Origin: CALMEC01 sp031366605
Lineage (GTDB): Bacteria; Actinomycetota; Thermoleophilia; Miltoncostaeales; Miltoncostaeaceae
DNA length: 64,000 nucleotides
NCBI GenBank assembly: GCA_031366605.1
Contig: JANLOO010000059.1
Location: 6,440-70,439 of the forward strand
Direction: 5' to 3'
Part shown: one piece after another, positions 32,704-41,074 of the stretch
Layout of the letters: each line of letters opens with the position of its first letter
Position numbering within the stretch: position 1 is the first letter of the stretch
Position numbers and translations under genes: made by a program
Notes under the pieces: model-generated
Database searches by the model: none
The model's input: only the letters and a program-made list of their open reading frames with translations
Told to the model about the DNA's origin: nothing

Positions 32704-33860
32704 CGCCGTTCGGGGAGTTGTGACCAGGGTTCCAACTCGACCAGGCGCAGCACTGCTTCGTCGCCTTGGACCGAGCGCACCTGGCGGATGGCTTCGCGCG
32801 CACGTCGGGTGCGTTCGACGGCGCCGGGTTCGATGATGGCGAGTTGGTGGCCGGCCAGCGCCCCGGAGGCGTCGGCGCGGATGACGAGGGTCTCGACCGG
32901 CCCGCTCACCTCGGCCAAGGAGGGGAGGGCCGCGGTGGCGAGCCGGTCGATCTCTACGGTGGCTTGTCGCAGGGTCAGCGTGCGGGTCCATGACCCACCG
33001 CCCTCAAGCCATGCGCGGATACTGAGGCTGCGAAGCGCGCGCCCACGGGCCCTGGCGGCGCTCGCGAGTTCGGTCAGAAGCAGCTTGGCAGCGGCCTCCA
33101 AGGCGGGCAGTGCACCGACGGCCTCGGGAAAATGGAACGCGGCCTGCAGTGGGTCGGGGGGACGTCGCGGGCGAAGCGCCTCGTCGTCATCGCCGCGGGC
33201 GCAGTGCCATGCGCGCAATCCGGCCAGGCCCAACCGGTCGAGCACGGCCGCGCGCGGCAGCTCGGCGACCTGGCCGATGGTGGCAAGGCCCAGGTTGGCA
33301 AGCTCGGTCAGGGCCTTCTTGTCGAGCGGTAGCCGGTCGGCGGGCAGGGGCGCCAAAAAATCGGCGACCGCGTCACGCGTGATGACGAGCGGTATGCGCG
33401 ATGGCGCCTCACGTGAGGCCTGCAGTGCCGCGAACGGTATGGGGGCCGCACCGATGCGCCCGTCGGCACCGACCGGCAGCGCGGCCTTGACGTGGCGCAG
33501 CACTCCGTCCAACCCGCCGTACAGGCGTTCGAGCCCGCTCGAGGTGAACGTCCAGATCCCGGGCTCGCCCGGTTGGACGGCCGCGCCGATCCCCTCCAAG
33601 CGTTCGGTGACCTCCTCGGCCGTGTGTTCGGCGGCGCCGGGGTCAGGGACGACCAGCTCCAACTGCGGGCACCGCGCGAGCGCCTCGCCGACCCGGAGTC
33701 CCGGAGTGACGCCTGCCTGGGCCGCGGCGGGGGTGCACTCGCCGACCAACTGTGCGTCACCCGGTTGCGGCCCCAGCGCGATGCACGCGTCCACCGGTCG
33801 CCGCGCCGCGAGCAGCGCAACCAGCAGTGCGAACCGTGGAATGGTCGCGGTGACGATCAT
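32652..33860 (-). CDS. imuB: ImuB, Y-family polymerase-like mutasome subunit
   Basis: The 402-residue protein has a Y-family polymerase layout: a palm/fingers part (about 1-180) with GLRVGEALARCPQLELV, a helix-hairpin-helix thumb (LANLGLATIGQVAELPRAAVLDRLG, about 195-220) and a little-finger domain ending in the QVRSVQGDEAVLRLVELE segment. The catalytic acidic residues of active Y-polymerases are absent from the N-terminal strand, as in ImuB, which bridges DnaE2 to the clamp. The ATG overlaps the yhcG stop by four bases. Expression should be SOS-controlled through the box at 34945-34956. Confidence 0.9.
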   Translation of the reverse strand: MIVTATIPRFALLVALLAARRPVDACIALGPQPGDAQLVGECTPAAAQAGVTPGLRVGEALARCPQLELVVPDPGAAEHTAEEVTERLEGIGAAVQPGEPGIWTFTSSGLERLYGGLDGVLRHVKAALPVGADGRIGAAPIPFAALQASREAPSRIPLVITRDAVADFLAPLPADRLPLDKKALTELANLGLATIGQVAELPRAAVLDRLGLAGLRAWHCARGDDDEALRPRRPPDPLQAAFHFPEAVGALPALEAAAKLLLTELASAARARGRALRSLSIRAWLEGGGSWTRTLTLRQATVEIDRLATAALPSLAEVSGPVETLVIRADASGALAGHQLAIIEPGAVERTRRAREAIRQVRSVQGDEAVLRLVELEPWSQLPERRWALVPYDVSTSQDPSV

Positions 33861-34876
33861 GTGCGCGTCGATCGGAGGTAGGCGCGGCGCCCTTCGTCGA
33901 TTGCGGTGCGCAGCTGGTCCGGGCTGGGAAGCGCGGTGGTGTGGTCCGAGACTGCGACCGGGGCGGCGATGTCCTGCAGGGCATATTCGACCACCGTCTC
34001 GTTGTGGTCGGCGCACAGGACGATACCGATGGTCGGTTGGTCGTCGGGGTGGCGGACCTCGCTGTCGATGACCGCCCGGTAGAAGGCGAGCTTGCCGATG
34101 TCCTCCGGAGTGAAGGCCCGCGTCTTGAGTTCGACCACCACGTAGCACCGCAGGCGCAGGTGGTAGAAGAGCATGTCGACGAAGAACTCGTCACCGCCGA
34201 CCACGAGGCGGTATTGACGGCCGACAAAAGCAAAGCCGCTGCCAAGCTCGAGCAGGAAGCGTTGGATGCGGGTGACGAGGGCAGCTTCGAGCGTTCGCTC
34301 GTCGGCCTGATCATCGAGGCCAAGGAATTCGAAGTTGTACGTGGACTTGAGCACCTCGCGTGCGAGGTCCGACTGCGGGGCGGGGAGGGTGCGATCGAAG
34401 TTGCTGAGCGCTTTGCCTTGGCGCTCGTGGAGTCTCGTTTTGATCTGGTGGGCCAGAAGGTTGCGAGACCAGCCGTTTTCCAGGGTTTTCTGTGCGCACC
34501 CATGAGCAATTTTGGAGTCATCCGCCTTATCGAGCAAAAAGACGATGTGGCCCCACGGAATTTGTCCAACAGCTTGCTGGACAAATTCCAACGAGGGGTA
34601 CCAGGCAGCCAACTTGCGTACGTAATGCAAGTTCGAGCGTGAGAAACCACGCACTCCAGGGAACTCCGTTCGCAGGTCGACGGCGAGCCGGTCGATGACC
34701 TTGCCGCCCCAGCCGTGCTGTTCCTGACGGTCGAGGATCATGCGCCCGATCTGCCAGTACAGGGCGACCAGCTCGGCGTTGACGGCGAGCGCCGCACGGA
34801 CTCTGGCGGTGGCGATGTGCTCCTTGATCTCGTGCAGAAACGTGTCGTACTGGTCGAGTTGGATGGGTTTACTCAT
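33857..34876 (-). CDS. yhcG: DUF1016/YhcG-type PDDEXK nuclease-like protein
   Basis: The 339-residue protein has an N-terminal DUF1016 helical domain (LVALYWQIGRMILDRQEQ, GWGGKVIDRLAVDLR, GFSRSNLHYVRKLA) and a C-terminal PD-(D/E)xK domain with FFVDMLFYH and VVVELKT as the metal site, followed by DIGKLAFYRAVID. YhcG-like proteins are putative nucleases, known from genomic islands and as partners in recombination. The start MSKPIQLDQYD was chosen because the upstream frame carries the promoter and LexA-type box. Its stop overlaps the imuB ATG (ATGA), so it is the first gene of an SOS operon, in the position usually held by imuA. Confidence 0.88.
   Translation of the reverse strand: MSKPIQLDQYDTFLHEIKEHIATARVRAALAVNAELVALYWQIGRMILDRQEQHGWGGKVIDRLAVDLRTEFPGVRGFSRSNLHYVRKLAAWYPSLEFVQQAVGQIPWGHIVFLLDKADDSKIAHGCAQKTLENGWSRNLLAHQIKTRLHERQGKALSNFDRTLPAPQSDLAREVLKSTYNFEFLGLDDQADERTLEAALVTRIQRFLLELGSGFAFVGRQYRLVVGGDEFFVDMLFYHLRLRCYVVVELKTRAFTPEDIGKLAFYRAVIDSEVRHPDDQPTIGIVLCADHNETVVEYALQDIAAPVAVSDHTTALPSPDQLRTAIDEGRRAYLRSTRT
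34557..34589 (-). repeat. perfect 12-bp inverted repeat inside yhcG
   Basis: GGAATTTGTCCA (34557-34568) and TGGACAAATTCC (34578-34589) pair perfectly around a nine-base loop. A related sequence, GGAATTCGTCCAGC on the minus strand at 34904-34917, lies in the leader of the same gene. In the mRNA this would be a stable hairpin at the segment coding LEFVQQAVGQIP. Confidence 0.6.
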
Positions 34877-34944
34877 AGGCGCGCTCGCTTTCTCCAGCGG
34901 TCTGCTGGACGAATTCCACGGAAGCGGCGGCGCTGCGTTCATAC

Positions 34945-34956
34945 GAACATATGTTC
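34945..34956 (-). promoter_or_regulatory. LexA (SOS) operator of the yhcG-imuB-DUF6504 operon
   Basis: GAACATATGTTC, part of the perfect palindrome CGAACATATGTTCG, is an ideal CGAAC-N4-GTTCG box. It lies 69 bases before the yhcG start at 34876. Together with the box at dnaE2 it ties both mutasome halves to the SOS response. Confidence 0.88.
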
Positions 34957-35216
34957 GATGATTTGAGATCGAAACGCAAGGGACGCCGAGACCGTCATTC
35001 GCCCGACTCATCGACGCGCCAGTGATTGCGCAACAGGCTGCTGCCCAATTGCGACTGGCACACGTGAGCGTTGGCAGGACACAGGCGCTTCACCAAAAAA
35101 GCTCTCATAACCGATCAACTCGGTCGCATCCGATGTGCGCAGCAAGCCGTTGTGCAAATCAATGGAACGAACACGTGCCGGTGTCAGGTCGGTCGCTCCA
35201 GCGTAGTCTCGGCGCG

Positions 35217-35858
35217 GTGAGCGAGCCGATCGAACTGGTGATCTTCGACTGCGACGGCGTCCTCGTCGACAGCGAACGGATCGCGATCCGCATCGACGCA
35301 ATGATCTTGGAACAGCTCGGTTGGTCGCTGACAGAAGCGGAGATCGTCGAGCGGTTCGTCGGCCGCTCGACCGAATCCATCACGATGGACATCGAGGCTC
35401 ACATCGGCCGGTCACTGCCGAGCGACTGGGAAACGGGGTTCGAGCCGCTCTATCGCGAGGCTCTCGCCCGTGAGTTGACGCCCGTCGACGGGATAGTCGA
35501 GGCGCTCGATGCCATCGTGTTCCCGACGTGTGTGGCGTCAAGCGGAAGTCACGAGAAGATGCGCTTCACGCTCGGGCTGACCGGCCTCTACGAGCGGTTC
35601 GCGGGCCGGATCTTCAGTGCGAGTGAGGTCGCTGCTGGCAAGCCCGAGCCAGATCTGTTCCTGCACGCGGCGGCGCAGATGGGCGTTGCACCGGCCGCGT
35701 GCGTGGTGGTCGAAGACAGCGCACCCGGTGTCCAGGCGGCACGTGCCGCGGGGATGCGGGTGTTGGGATACGCGGGTGGCGTCACCCCGGCTGCACGACT
35801 CCGGGAGCACGCGACGGTGATCTTCGATGACATGCGCGACCTCCCGATGCTGCTCTGA
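35217..35858 (+). CDS. HAD-family phosphatase (beta-phosphoglucomutase-like subfamily IA)
   Basis: The 213-residue protein has HAD motif I as FDCDGVLVDSE (nucleophile D in the first turn), motif II in VASSGS, motif III in GKPEPDLFL and motif IV in VVEDSAPGVQAA. The alpha-helical cap lies between motifs I and II. It should remove phosphate from a small sugar or nucleotide phosphate; the substrate cannot be read from sequence. GTG 35217 is chosen since homology starts there. It is divergent from the yhcG operon. Confidence 0.92.
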   Translation: MSEPIELVIFDCDGVLVDSERIAIRIDAMILEQLGWSLTEAEIVERFVGRSTESITMDIEAHIGRSLPSDWETGFEPLYREALARELTPVDGIVEALDAIVFPTCVASSGSHEKMRFTLGLTGLYERFAGRIFSASEVAAGKPEPDLFLHAAAQMGVAPAACVVVEDSAPGVQAARAAGMRVLGYAGGVTPAARLREHATVIFDDMRDLPMLL

Positions 35859-36068
35859 TCTGACTCCGAAGCTCCGCACGTAACCTCGGCGGTGATGAGC
35901 GATCCCCACCGCCAACGTGTGCCTCTGACGCCCGCGAGGTCGTTATGAGCCAGGTTGGGTTTCGCGGAGTCCTAGTTTGGTGGTTTTCTGTCCCGCGCAC
36001 TGCGTCGCTGTTGGGGGTGGCCCGAGGTATATCGCCCGATGAGTCAGTGGCGACGTGCGTTGCGTGTG

Positions 36069-36440
36069 TCAGCGGAGGTCTTCGACGTCGCAGCCGAGCG
36101 ACGGTGCGTTGAGGATCTCCGGGTCGCCAGTCAGGAGTGGCACGCCATGCGCGGCTGCCGTGGCGGCGGCGAAACAGTCGGCGAGGGCGATTGGATGGAC
36201 GGCCTTGATCTGTGCCGCTTGGATCGTCCGGGCAGGCGTCGCCTCATCGGGTGAAAGTGTCTGGCGAAGCTGTGCCAAGACCGCCTCGGCTTCGGGTTGG
36301 CCGTGGTCTCGCCAGACGCGGTAATAGACCTCGGCGAGATTGATCCAGCTGATCACCGGTTGGTCTGCGATGACGTGATCGACGCGGGTTGCTGCAGGCT
36401 CGAGTCCGTCGAGCCAGGCGAGTACGGCCCAGGAATCCAA
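36069..36440 (-). CDS. vapC: VapC-family PIN ribonuclease toxin
   Basis: The 123-residue PIN protein reads DSWAVLAWLDG at the start (first catalytic aspartate), has NLAEVYYRVW (glutamate) in the middle, LADCFAAATA (aspartate) and LLTGDPEI (aspartate) at the end, so the active site looks intact. VapC toxins cleave tRNA or rRNA. The translated start is TTG 36440; homologues usually begin four residues earlier, where a CTG at 36452 overlaps the vapB stop (CTGA). It forms a pair with the AbrB-type antitoxin upstream. Confidence 0.9.
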   Translation of the reverse strand: MDSWAVLAWLDGLEPAATRVDHVIADQPVISWINLAEVYYRVWRDHGQPEAEAVLAQLRQTLSPDEATPARTIQAAQIKAVHPIALADCFAAATAAAHGVPLLTGDPEILNAPSLGCDVEDLR

Positions 36441-36448
36441 GCAGACGT

Positions 36449-36664
36449 TCAGCGTGGTTCGCTTCGCCGATCGGCTTCGAGGCGCGCCGTCATGCCGCTT
36501 TGCTTGTAGCGGCCGCGCAGCGGCGAATCAGGCCGAACGGGGATGACCGTCACCGACGCGTCGTCACCGGTGAACACCACGTGCGTGCCAGGTCGAAGCC
36601 CGAGGCGGTCACGCAGTTCTTTCGGGATGACGACTTGGCCTTTCTCTCCAACCCGATGAGTCAT
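36449..36664 (-). CDS. vapB: VapB-type antitoxin, AbrB/MazE DNA-binding domain
   Basis: The 71-residue protein has the swapped-hairpin AbrB motif HRVGEKGQVVIPKELRDRLGL at the N-terminus, followed by a short strand region and a basic C-terminal tail (TARLEADRRSEPR) that would wrap VapC. It should neutralise the toxin and repress the operon. The ATG is seven bases downstream of TATACT, so the mRNA is probably leaderless. Confidence 0.92.
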   Translation of the reverse strand: MTHRVGEKGQVVIPKELRDRLGLRPGTHVVFTGDDASVTVIPVRPDSPLRGRYKQSGMTARLEADRRSEPR

Positions 36665-36671
36665 ACCAACA

Positions 36672-36677
36672 AGTATA
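36672..36677 (-). promoter_or_regulatory. -10 box TATACT of vapBC
   Basis: TATACT on the minus strand ends seven bases before the vapB ATG, which places the transcription start at or very near the start codon. No good -35 box is visible. An inverted repeat (GTACCACG at 36698-36705 and CGTGGTAC at 36728-36735) lies just upstream and may bind the VapBC complex. Confidence 0.55.
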
Positions 36678-36697
36678 ACACGCTCTTATCCGCTCCT

Positions 36698-36735
36698 GTA
36701 CCACGACAATCCGCGGGCTGGGAGCGACGTGGTAC
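36698..36735. promoter_or_regulatory. inverted repeat upstream of vapBC
   Basis: GTACCACG and CGTGGTAC are perfect 8-bp arms separated by 22 bases, 21 bp upstream of the vapB -10 box. An operator for autorepression is possible, but this is only inferred from position. Confidence 0.4.
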
Positions 36736-36897
36736 TCGAAGCAGGTGGCGACCCGAGCGGGCGACGCAGCGTCGTGAACTTTCGACGCGATCGAGCGCGT
36801 GTCGGACGGTTCAGCGACGGGGGAATGCGTGAGGTATGCGCCGCGCTCGCCGTTGCCGTCGACTGCCGAAGCTCGTCACGGCGGTCACCCCTGGGTT

Positions 36898-39030
36898 CTA
36901 CGACTTCGCGAGGGCGGTGAGTTGCTGCTCGACCTCGTCGCGTTCATCATCGGTGAGCTGGGTTGGCGCGAAGCCGTCGGCCGTGATCGCGGCGGCGACG
37001 TCGCCGACTGTGGGGTCGCGCAACACGGTGCGCTGGAGTGCTGCGGCGTATTCGACCGCCGTTTCGTCCGGTTCGCGTTGGCGTCCCAGGTCGGCTCCGA
37101 TGGTTTCGAGTCGTGCGAGTTGCAGTTCGGCCCATGAGCGGTGGCGGCGACGGAGGCGTCGCAGCAGTGCACCCAACGGTTGGCGCCACAGGATGAGTGC
37201 ACCGGCGAGCGCCGTCACGGCCAGGATCGCTCCCAGCGGTGAGCGCAGGTCCGGGAGGTGGCGTGAGAGATACGCGCGTAGGCCGACGCGGGCGGCGTCG
37301 GGTGGGGCGTCGCCTGCCAGCGGAACCTGGGCGGTCGGGTCGAATGCCTGCCAGCCGATGGTGGGGAAGTAGACCTCGGCCCAGGCGTGGGCATCCTTGG
37401 CGCGGACCTCGTAGAAGCCGGTGAACGGGTTGCGCTCGCCGGGGGTGTAGCCCGCGGCCAGGCGCGCGGTGATGCCCTGCGAGCGCAGCATCACGACCAA
37501 GCTCGATGCGATCTGCTCGCAGAACCCGACCTTGTCGACGAACAGGAACCGCTCGACCGCGTCCTCGCCCGCGGGCAGTGGCGGGATGTCGAGTGAGTAC
37601 TGCGTGTGGTCGGCCATCCACCCCTCGATGGCGAGGACCTTGTCGTACGTCGTGGCCTGCCCTTGGGTCAGCTCGGTCGCCAGCGTGCGCACGCGCTCGG
37701 GGATCTGCGGCAGCCGTGTGTAGCGCTGCGTGAGCTCCGGCGGTGTGATCTGGGCGGTGTCGCCTGCGGCGCGCAGACGGGCGGCGGTGGTCTGTGGGCG
37801 GCGGCTGACGACGGTGTAGACCGCGCCTTGCTCAAGCTCGACGCCCGTCCGGATCGCGCCGTCGGTGGTCTCGAACACCGCCGACTGCGGGATGTAGACC
37901 TGGGTGGGCTGGCTGGCGGCGAAGATCAGGTTGGGGCCCGAGACCTCGAGCGAGAACGTCTGGATCAGCTCCTCGCCCGACACCGGGGGCTCGCCGACGG
38001 GCTGCAGCAGTTGTAGCGGCGAGCCATTGGAGACCACGGCGGTGCGTGCGTCCGAGAGCGTCCAGGTACGCCCGTCCCACGTGTCGAAGGTCTGGCCGCG
38101 CCAGAAGTCCGGTGCCGATGAGCGCACACGCATGACCAATGTGTTGTCGGGACGGCCACGTACGGATGTGTCCAGATGGTCGGCAAAGCCGAAGTACCCG
38201 AACGACTTGGGTGCCGGGCCGGTGGCGTTGTCGCCGGGCCGGCCCGGGTCGTCACGTCCCAGTGACGGGTTGGACAGACCGCCCGGCGTCGGCACGGACA
38301 ATGCGTGGGGGAGCTTGGCGGTGAACGCCAGCAGGCGGCTGGACTTGGCGGCAGGGACGATCAGAAACGCCACCGCGCCGATCACCCCGACCGCGACGAG
38401 GGTCGTGACGAGGGCCCGTACCGGCAGAGGCGTGGGGTGATGGGCCTCAGCCGAGTGGTTGCCAAGCTCCGCCAACTCGCTGCGGTACGCCAGCATCAGC
38501 GCGAGCGTCCCGGCACCGGCCCAGGCAACGGCGAATCCCGCGAACGACATGGAGAGCGACAGGGCCCCGGCGACCGAGATCAAGGCGAGGCTGGACGCGA
38601 GTGCAAACCGCAGCTCGCGCCTGGAGCGCAGCGCGAACGAGCGCACGGCTTCGAGCGTCACCAGCAGCTCGGCCAGCGGGACCCGCAGCTCGCCGGGCGA
38701 CGCGGGGTGGGCGTTGGCGGTGATGAACCGGATGACCATGCCGATGGTCACGAGCGTCAGCAGGACCGGGACGGCGGCGCTCGTGCTGTGTCGTCGCAGA
38801 TACGACGAGACCGCTCCCGCGGGAATCGCGATCAGCACCAGCGTCCACAGCCAGGCGCTGCCGACACCGTTGGCGATGACGGCCGCAGCTGCGGCGACAA
38901 CCGCTGCGAGGGTCGCCGTGCGAAATGCGCGGGAGTGCTCGGGCGGTCGCGTCAGGTCGCCGATATAGCGCGTCCACCCGGGTGGGGTGGGCGCCGCGAG
39001 CCCGTCCGGATTGGCGATTTCGGGACTCAT
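36898..39030 (-). CDS. TgpA-like membrane transglutaminase (DUF3488/DUF4129)
   Basis: The 710-residue protein has about six N-terminal membrane helices (residues about 35-235, DUF3488), then an extracellular part with a transglutaminase-like domain. The catalytic cysteine is in DKVGFCEQIASSL, the histidine in DAHAWAEVYFP and the aspartate in WQAFDPTAQ. A further membrane helix and a cytoplasmic DUF4129 tail follow. The family is linked to cell-wall or protein processing together with MoxR and DUF58 proteins. The ATG overlaps the DUF58 stop (ATGA). It is the last gene of moxR-DUF58-tgpA. Confidence 0.92.
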   Translation of the reverse strand: MSPEIANPDGLAAPTPPGWTRYIGDLTRPPEHSRAFRTATLAAVVAAAAAVIANGVGSAWLWTLVLIAIPAGAVSSYLRRHSTSAAVPVLLTLVTIGMVIRFITANAHPASPGELRVPLAELLVTLEAVRSFALRSRRELRFALASSLALISVAGALSLSMSFAGFAVAWAGAGTLALMLAYRSELAELGNHSAEAHHPTPLPVRALVTTLVAVGVIGAVAFLIVPAAKSSRLLAFTAKLPHALSVPTPGGLSNPSLGRDDPGRPGDNATGPAPKSFGYFGFADHLDTSVRGRPDNTLVMRVRSSAPDFWRGQTFDTWDGRTWTLSDARTAVVSNGSPLQLLQPVGEPPVSGEELIQTFSLEVSGPNLIFAASQPTQVYIPQSAVFETTDGAIRTGVELEQGAVYTVVSRRPQTTAARLRAAGDTAQITPPELTQRYTRLPQIPERVRTLATELTQGQATTYDKVLAIEGWMADHTQYSLDIPPLPAGEDAVERFLFVDKVGFCEQIASSLVVMLRSQGITARLAAGYTPGERNPFTGFYEVRAKDAHAWAEVYFPTIGWQAFDPTAQVPLAGDAPPDAARVGLRAYLSRHLPDLRSPLGAILAVTALAGALILWRQPLGALLRRLRRRHRSWAELQLARLETIGADLGRQREPDETAVEYAAALQRTVLRDPTVGDVAAAITADGFAPTQLTDDERDEVEQQLTALAKS

Positions 39031-39950
39031 CGTGCGTACCGCGCGCCTGAGATCACCACAGTGGATCCGTCCGGAGCGTTCGCGGGAAGGGGACCTGCAG
39101 TCGCCCGTGCCAATCGTCGCCCGGCATCCAAACGGCTCGCGACCACCGCGCGTCGCGGACCGCCGGCCTCGGCGGTGCAGAGCGTCACGTCGATGTCCTG
39201 CGCGAGTGCATCGCACAACACACCCATGGCGTGTTCGGCCGCCTGCTCGGCAGCGGCTTCGGGCCCGCGCAGGTCGACGACGAGTTCCAGGCGTGGACGC
39301 TCGGGCTGCTCGAACTCCTTGACCATGACCGCACCGAGGCGGGCGGTGGCGGGCCAGTGAACATGGCGCAACGGATCGCCCGGCGTGTAGTCGCGCACAC
39401 CGCGCACCTGATCTCCGCCGGTGCCCGCGCTCGTCGTCGTGGCATCTCCCAGCGCGCCTCCTGGAGGCGACGGCAGGGTGTTTGGGCCTGTGCGCGGAGC
39501 GACCTCGATTGCCCGATCGATGTCAACGGTCATACGGCGACGCCACCAGACCAGGCCGAACGGCGCGGCTGACGCCAACTCGACCTGGACCGTGTCTATG
39601 ACGCCGCGTCGCTCGGCAACGACCTGCGTCGTCGTCTCGCTGTCACCGACCGCGGCGGTTGGCTCGCCGGCGGGCGAGCTGGGAACAATGCGGACACCGA
39701 GGCCGGCGTGGGTGACACGCAGGGTCAGGACGAAGGGCTCGTCGACCGTCGCATCGTGTGGGGCGCTTGCCGCAATACGCACGCGTGCCAACCCGATTCG
39801 GGGCCACACGCAGCCGACGAGCAGAACCCCGGCGAGCGCGCAGAGGATGACCAGAAGCCATCCGGCGCCGGTTGTACGGGCGGCGAAGTACAACGCGCCG
39901 CCGATCCCGGTGATGACGTACGCGCCCTTGGTTATCCCTCGGGCAATCAT
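39027..39950 (-). CDS. DUF58 domain protein
   Basis: The 307-residue protein has two N-terminal membrane helices (about residues 10-50), a beta-rich middle and the DUF58 signature GVRDYTPGDPLRHVHWPATARLG near residue 200, followed by a von Willebrand-like fold (LELVVDLRG). DUF58 proteins work with MoxR ATPases as an assumed chaperone or metal-insertion pair. Both ends overlap their neighbours by four bases, so the three genes form one coupled operon. Confidence 0.93.
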   Translation of the reverse strand: MIARGITKGAYVITGIGGALYFAARTTGAGWLLVILCALAGVLLVGCVWPRIGLARVRIAASAPHDATVDEPFVLTLRVTHAGLGVRIVPSSPAGEPTAAVGDSETTTQVVAERRGVIDTVQVELASAAPFGLVWWRRRMTVDIDRAIEVAPRTGPNTLPSPPGGALGDATTTSAGTGGDQVRGVRDYTPGDPLRHVHWPATARLGAVMVKEFEQPERPRLELVVDLRGPEAAAEQAAEHAMGVLCDALAQDIDVTLCTAEAGGPRRAVVASRLDAGRRLARATAGPLPANAPDGSTVVISGARYAR

Positions 39951-40915
39951 CCCCGTGGTGGCGGCAGCCTCCGCAGGATCGCGTCGACCACTGCGCGGCC
40001 ACGGGTCAGGTCGGGTCCGCCGCTCAGGATCAGGCGATGCGCGAGCGCAGCCGGGGCGATGGCTTTGACGTCATCCGGGGTGACGAAGCGTCGACCGTCG
40101 GCCACGGCATAGGCCTGCGCGGTCCGCAAGGCGCTGACGCTCGCGCGCGGGCTCGCACCGAGGGAGACCCCGTCGTGGGATCGGGTCGCCGTCACGATGT
40201 CGAGCAGATACTCGACGATGGGGGCCGCGACATGCACCGCGCGGATGGCGGCGCGTGCGCCGCGCAGGTCGTCGGCGTCAGCGATCGGATGCAGCAGGTC
40301 GAGTGCGGTCACGCCGCCGGCGCCGGTCAGGATCTGGCGTTCGGCCTCGCGGTTGGGCAGGCCGATCTCGAGGGCGATCGCAAACCGGTCACGCTGGCCC
40401 TCGACGAGCGGGAACGTGCCGGCGTGCTCGTGTGGGTTCTGCGTCGCGATGACGATGAACGGATCGGGCAGTCGCCGGGTGACGCCGTCGGCGCTGACCT
40501 GGCCCTCCTCCATGGCTTCGAGGAGCGCGGATTGGGTGCGGGGAGTGGCACGGTTGATCTCGTCGACAAGCACGACGTTGGCAAACAGTGGGCCGGGGCG
40601 AAACCGCCACGTGCCGTCACTGTGATCGAGCACCGAGACGCCGGTCAGGTCGGCCGGCAGCAGATCGGGAGTCCCCTGGACCCTTCGGAACGTGCCCTGG
40701 ATGGATCGCGCGATGGCTTTGGCCAACAGCGTCTTGCCGACGCCGGGGACGTCCTCGAGCAACACGTGTCCTCCGGAGAGCGCGGCGACGCCGGCCAATC
40801 GGATCGCTTCGGCCTTGCCGCGGATCACGAGCGCCAGGTTGGCCTGCAACGCCGATGCCAGTGCGGTGGCGTCTTGCAGGGGCTTGACGCCAGGGGGGAT
40901 CTCGGTTGTGGCCAT
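39947..40915 (-). CDS. MoxR-family AAA+ ATPase
   Basis: The 322-residue protein has Walker A EDVPGVGKTLLAKAIA at about residue 57, Walker B VVLVDEINRA, sensor 1 VIATQNPHEHAG and a C-terminal lid domain with SPRASVSALRTAQAYA. MoxR proteins remodel or activate partner proteins, often with DUF58 partners. It is the first gene of the operon; the start is the ATG of MATTEIPPGVK. The frame is open much further upstream but becomes antisense to the ammonium transporter. Confidence 0.93.
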   Translation of the reverse strand: MATTEIPPGVKPLQDATALASALQANLALVIRGKAEAIRLAGVAALSGGHVLLEDVPGVGKTLLAKAIARSIQGTFRRVQGTPDLLPADLTGVSVLDHSDGTWRFRPGPLFANVVLVDEINRATPRTQSALLEAMEEGQVSADGVTRRLPDPFIVIATQNPHEHAGTFPLVEGQRDRFAIALEIGLPNREAERQILTGAGGVTALDLLHPIADADDLRGARAAIRAVHVAAPIVEYLLDIVTATRSHDGVSLGASPRASVSALRTAQAYAVADGRRFVTPDDVKAIAPAALAHRLILSGGPDLTRGRAVVDAILRRLPPPRG

Positions 40916-41074
40916 CGAGTGTTCATCGGCGTCGGCTGCCGGAGGCTTGAGGTTTCGCCACGTGCACAGGACCCAACCCCGCTCTTTGGCCATATGTCTA
41001 AAGTGCCCGCGGGGCGCGAACACCAAGAATCCGCCGGGTTCGGGTACGTGAGGTCCCGACGACGAAGGGGAAAC

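Noticed and set aside
39059..39080. Another copy of the MITE end (GTGGATCCGTCCGGA)
   Set aside because: The 15-mer lies in the DUF58 coding frame (PDGST) with no partner arm nearby, so chance is more likely.
40037..41074. Upstream extension of the ammonium transporter frame
   Set aside because: It is antisense to the moxR gene and has no family match; the GTG at 41075 with GAAGGGG fits the normal Amt N-terminus.
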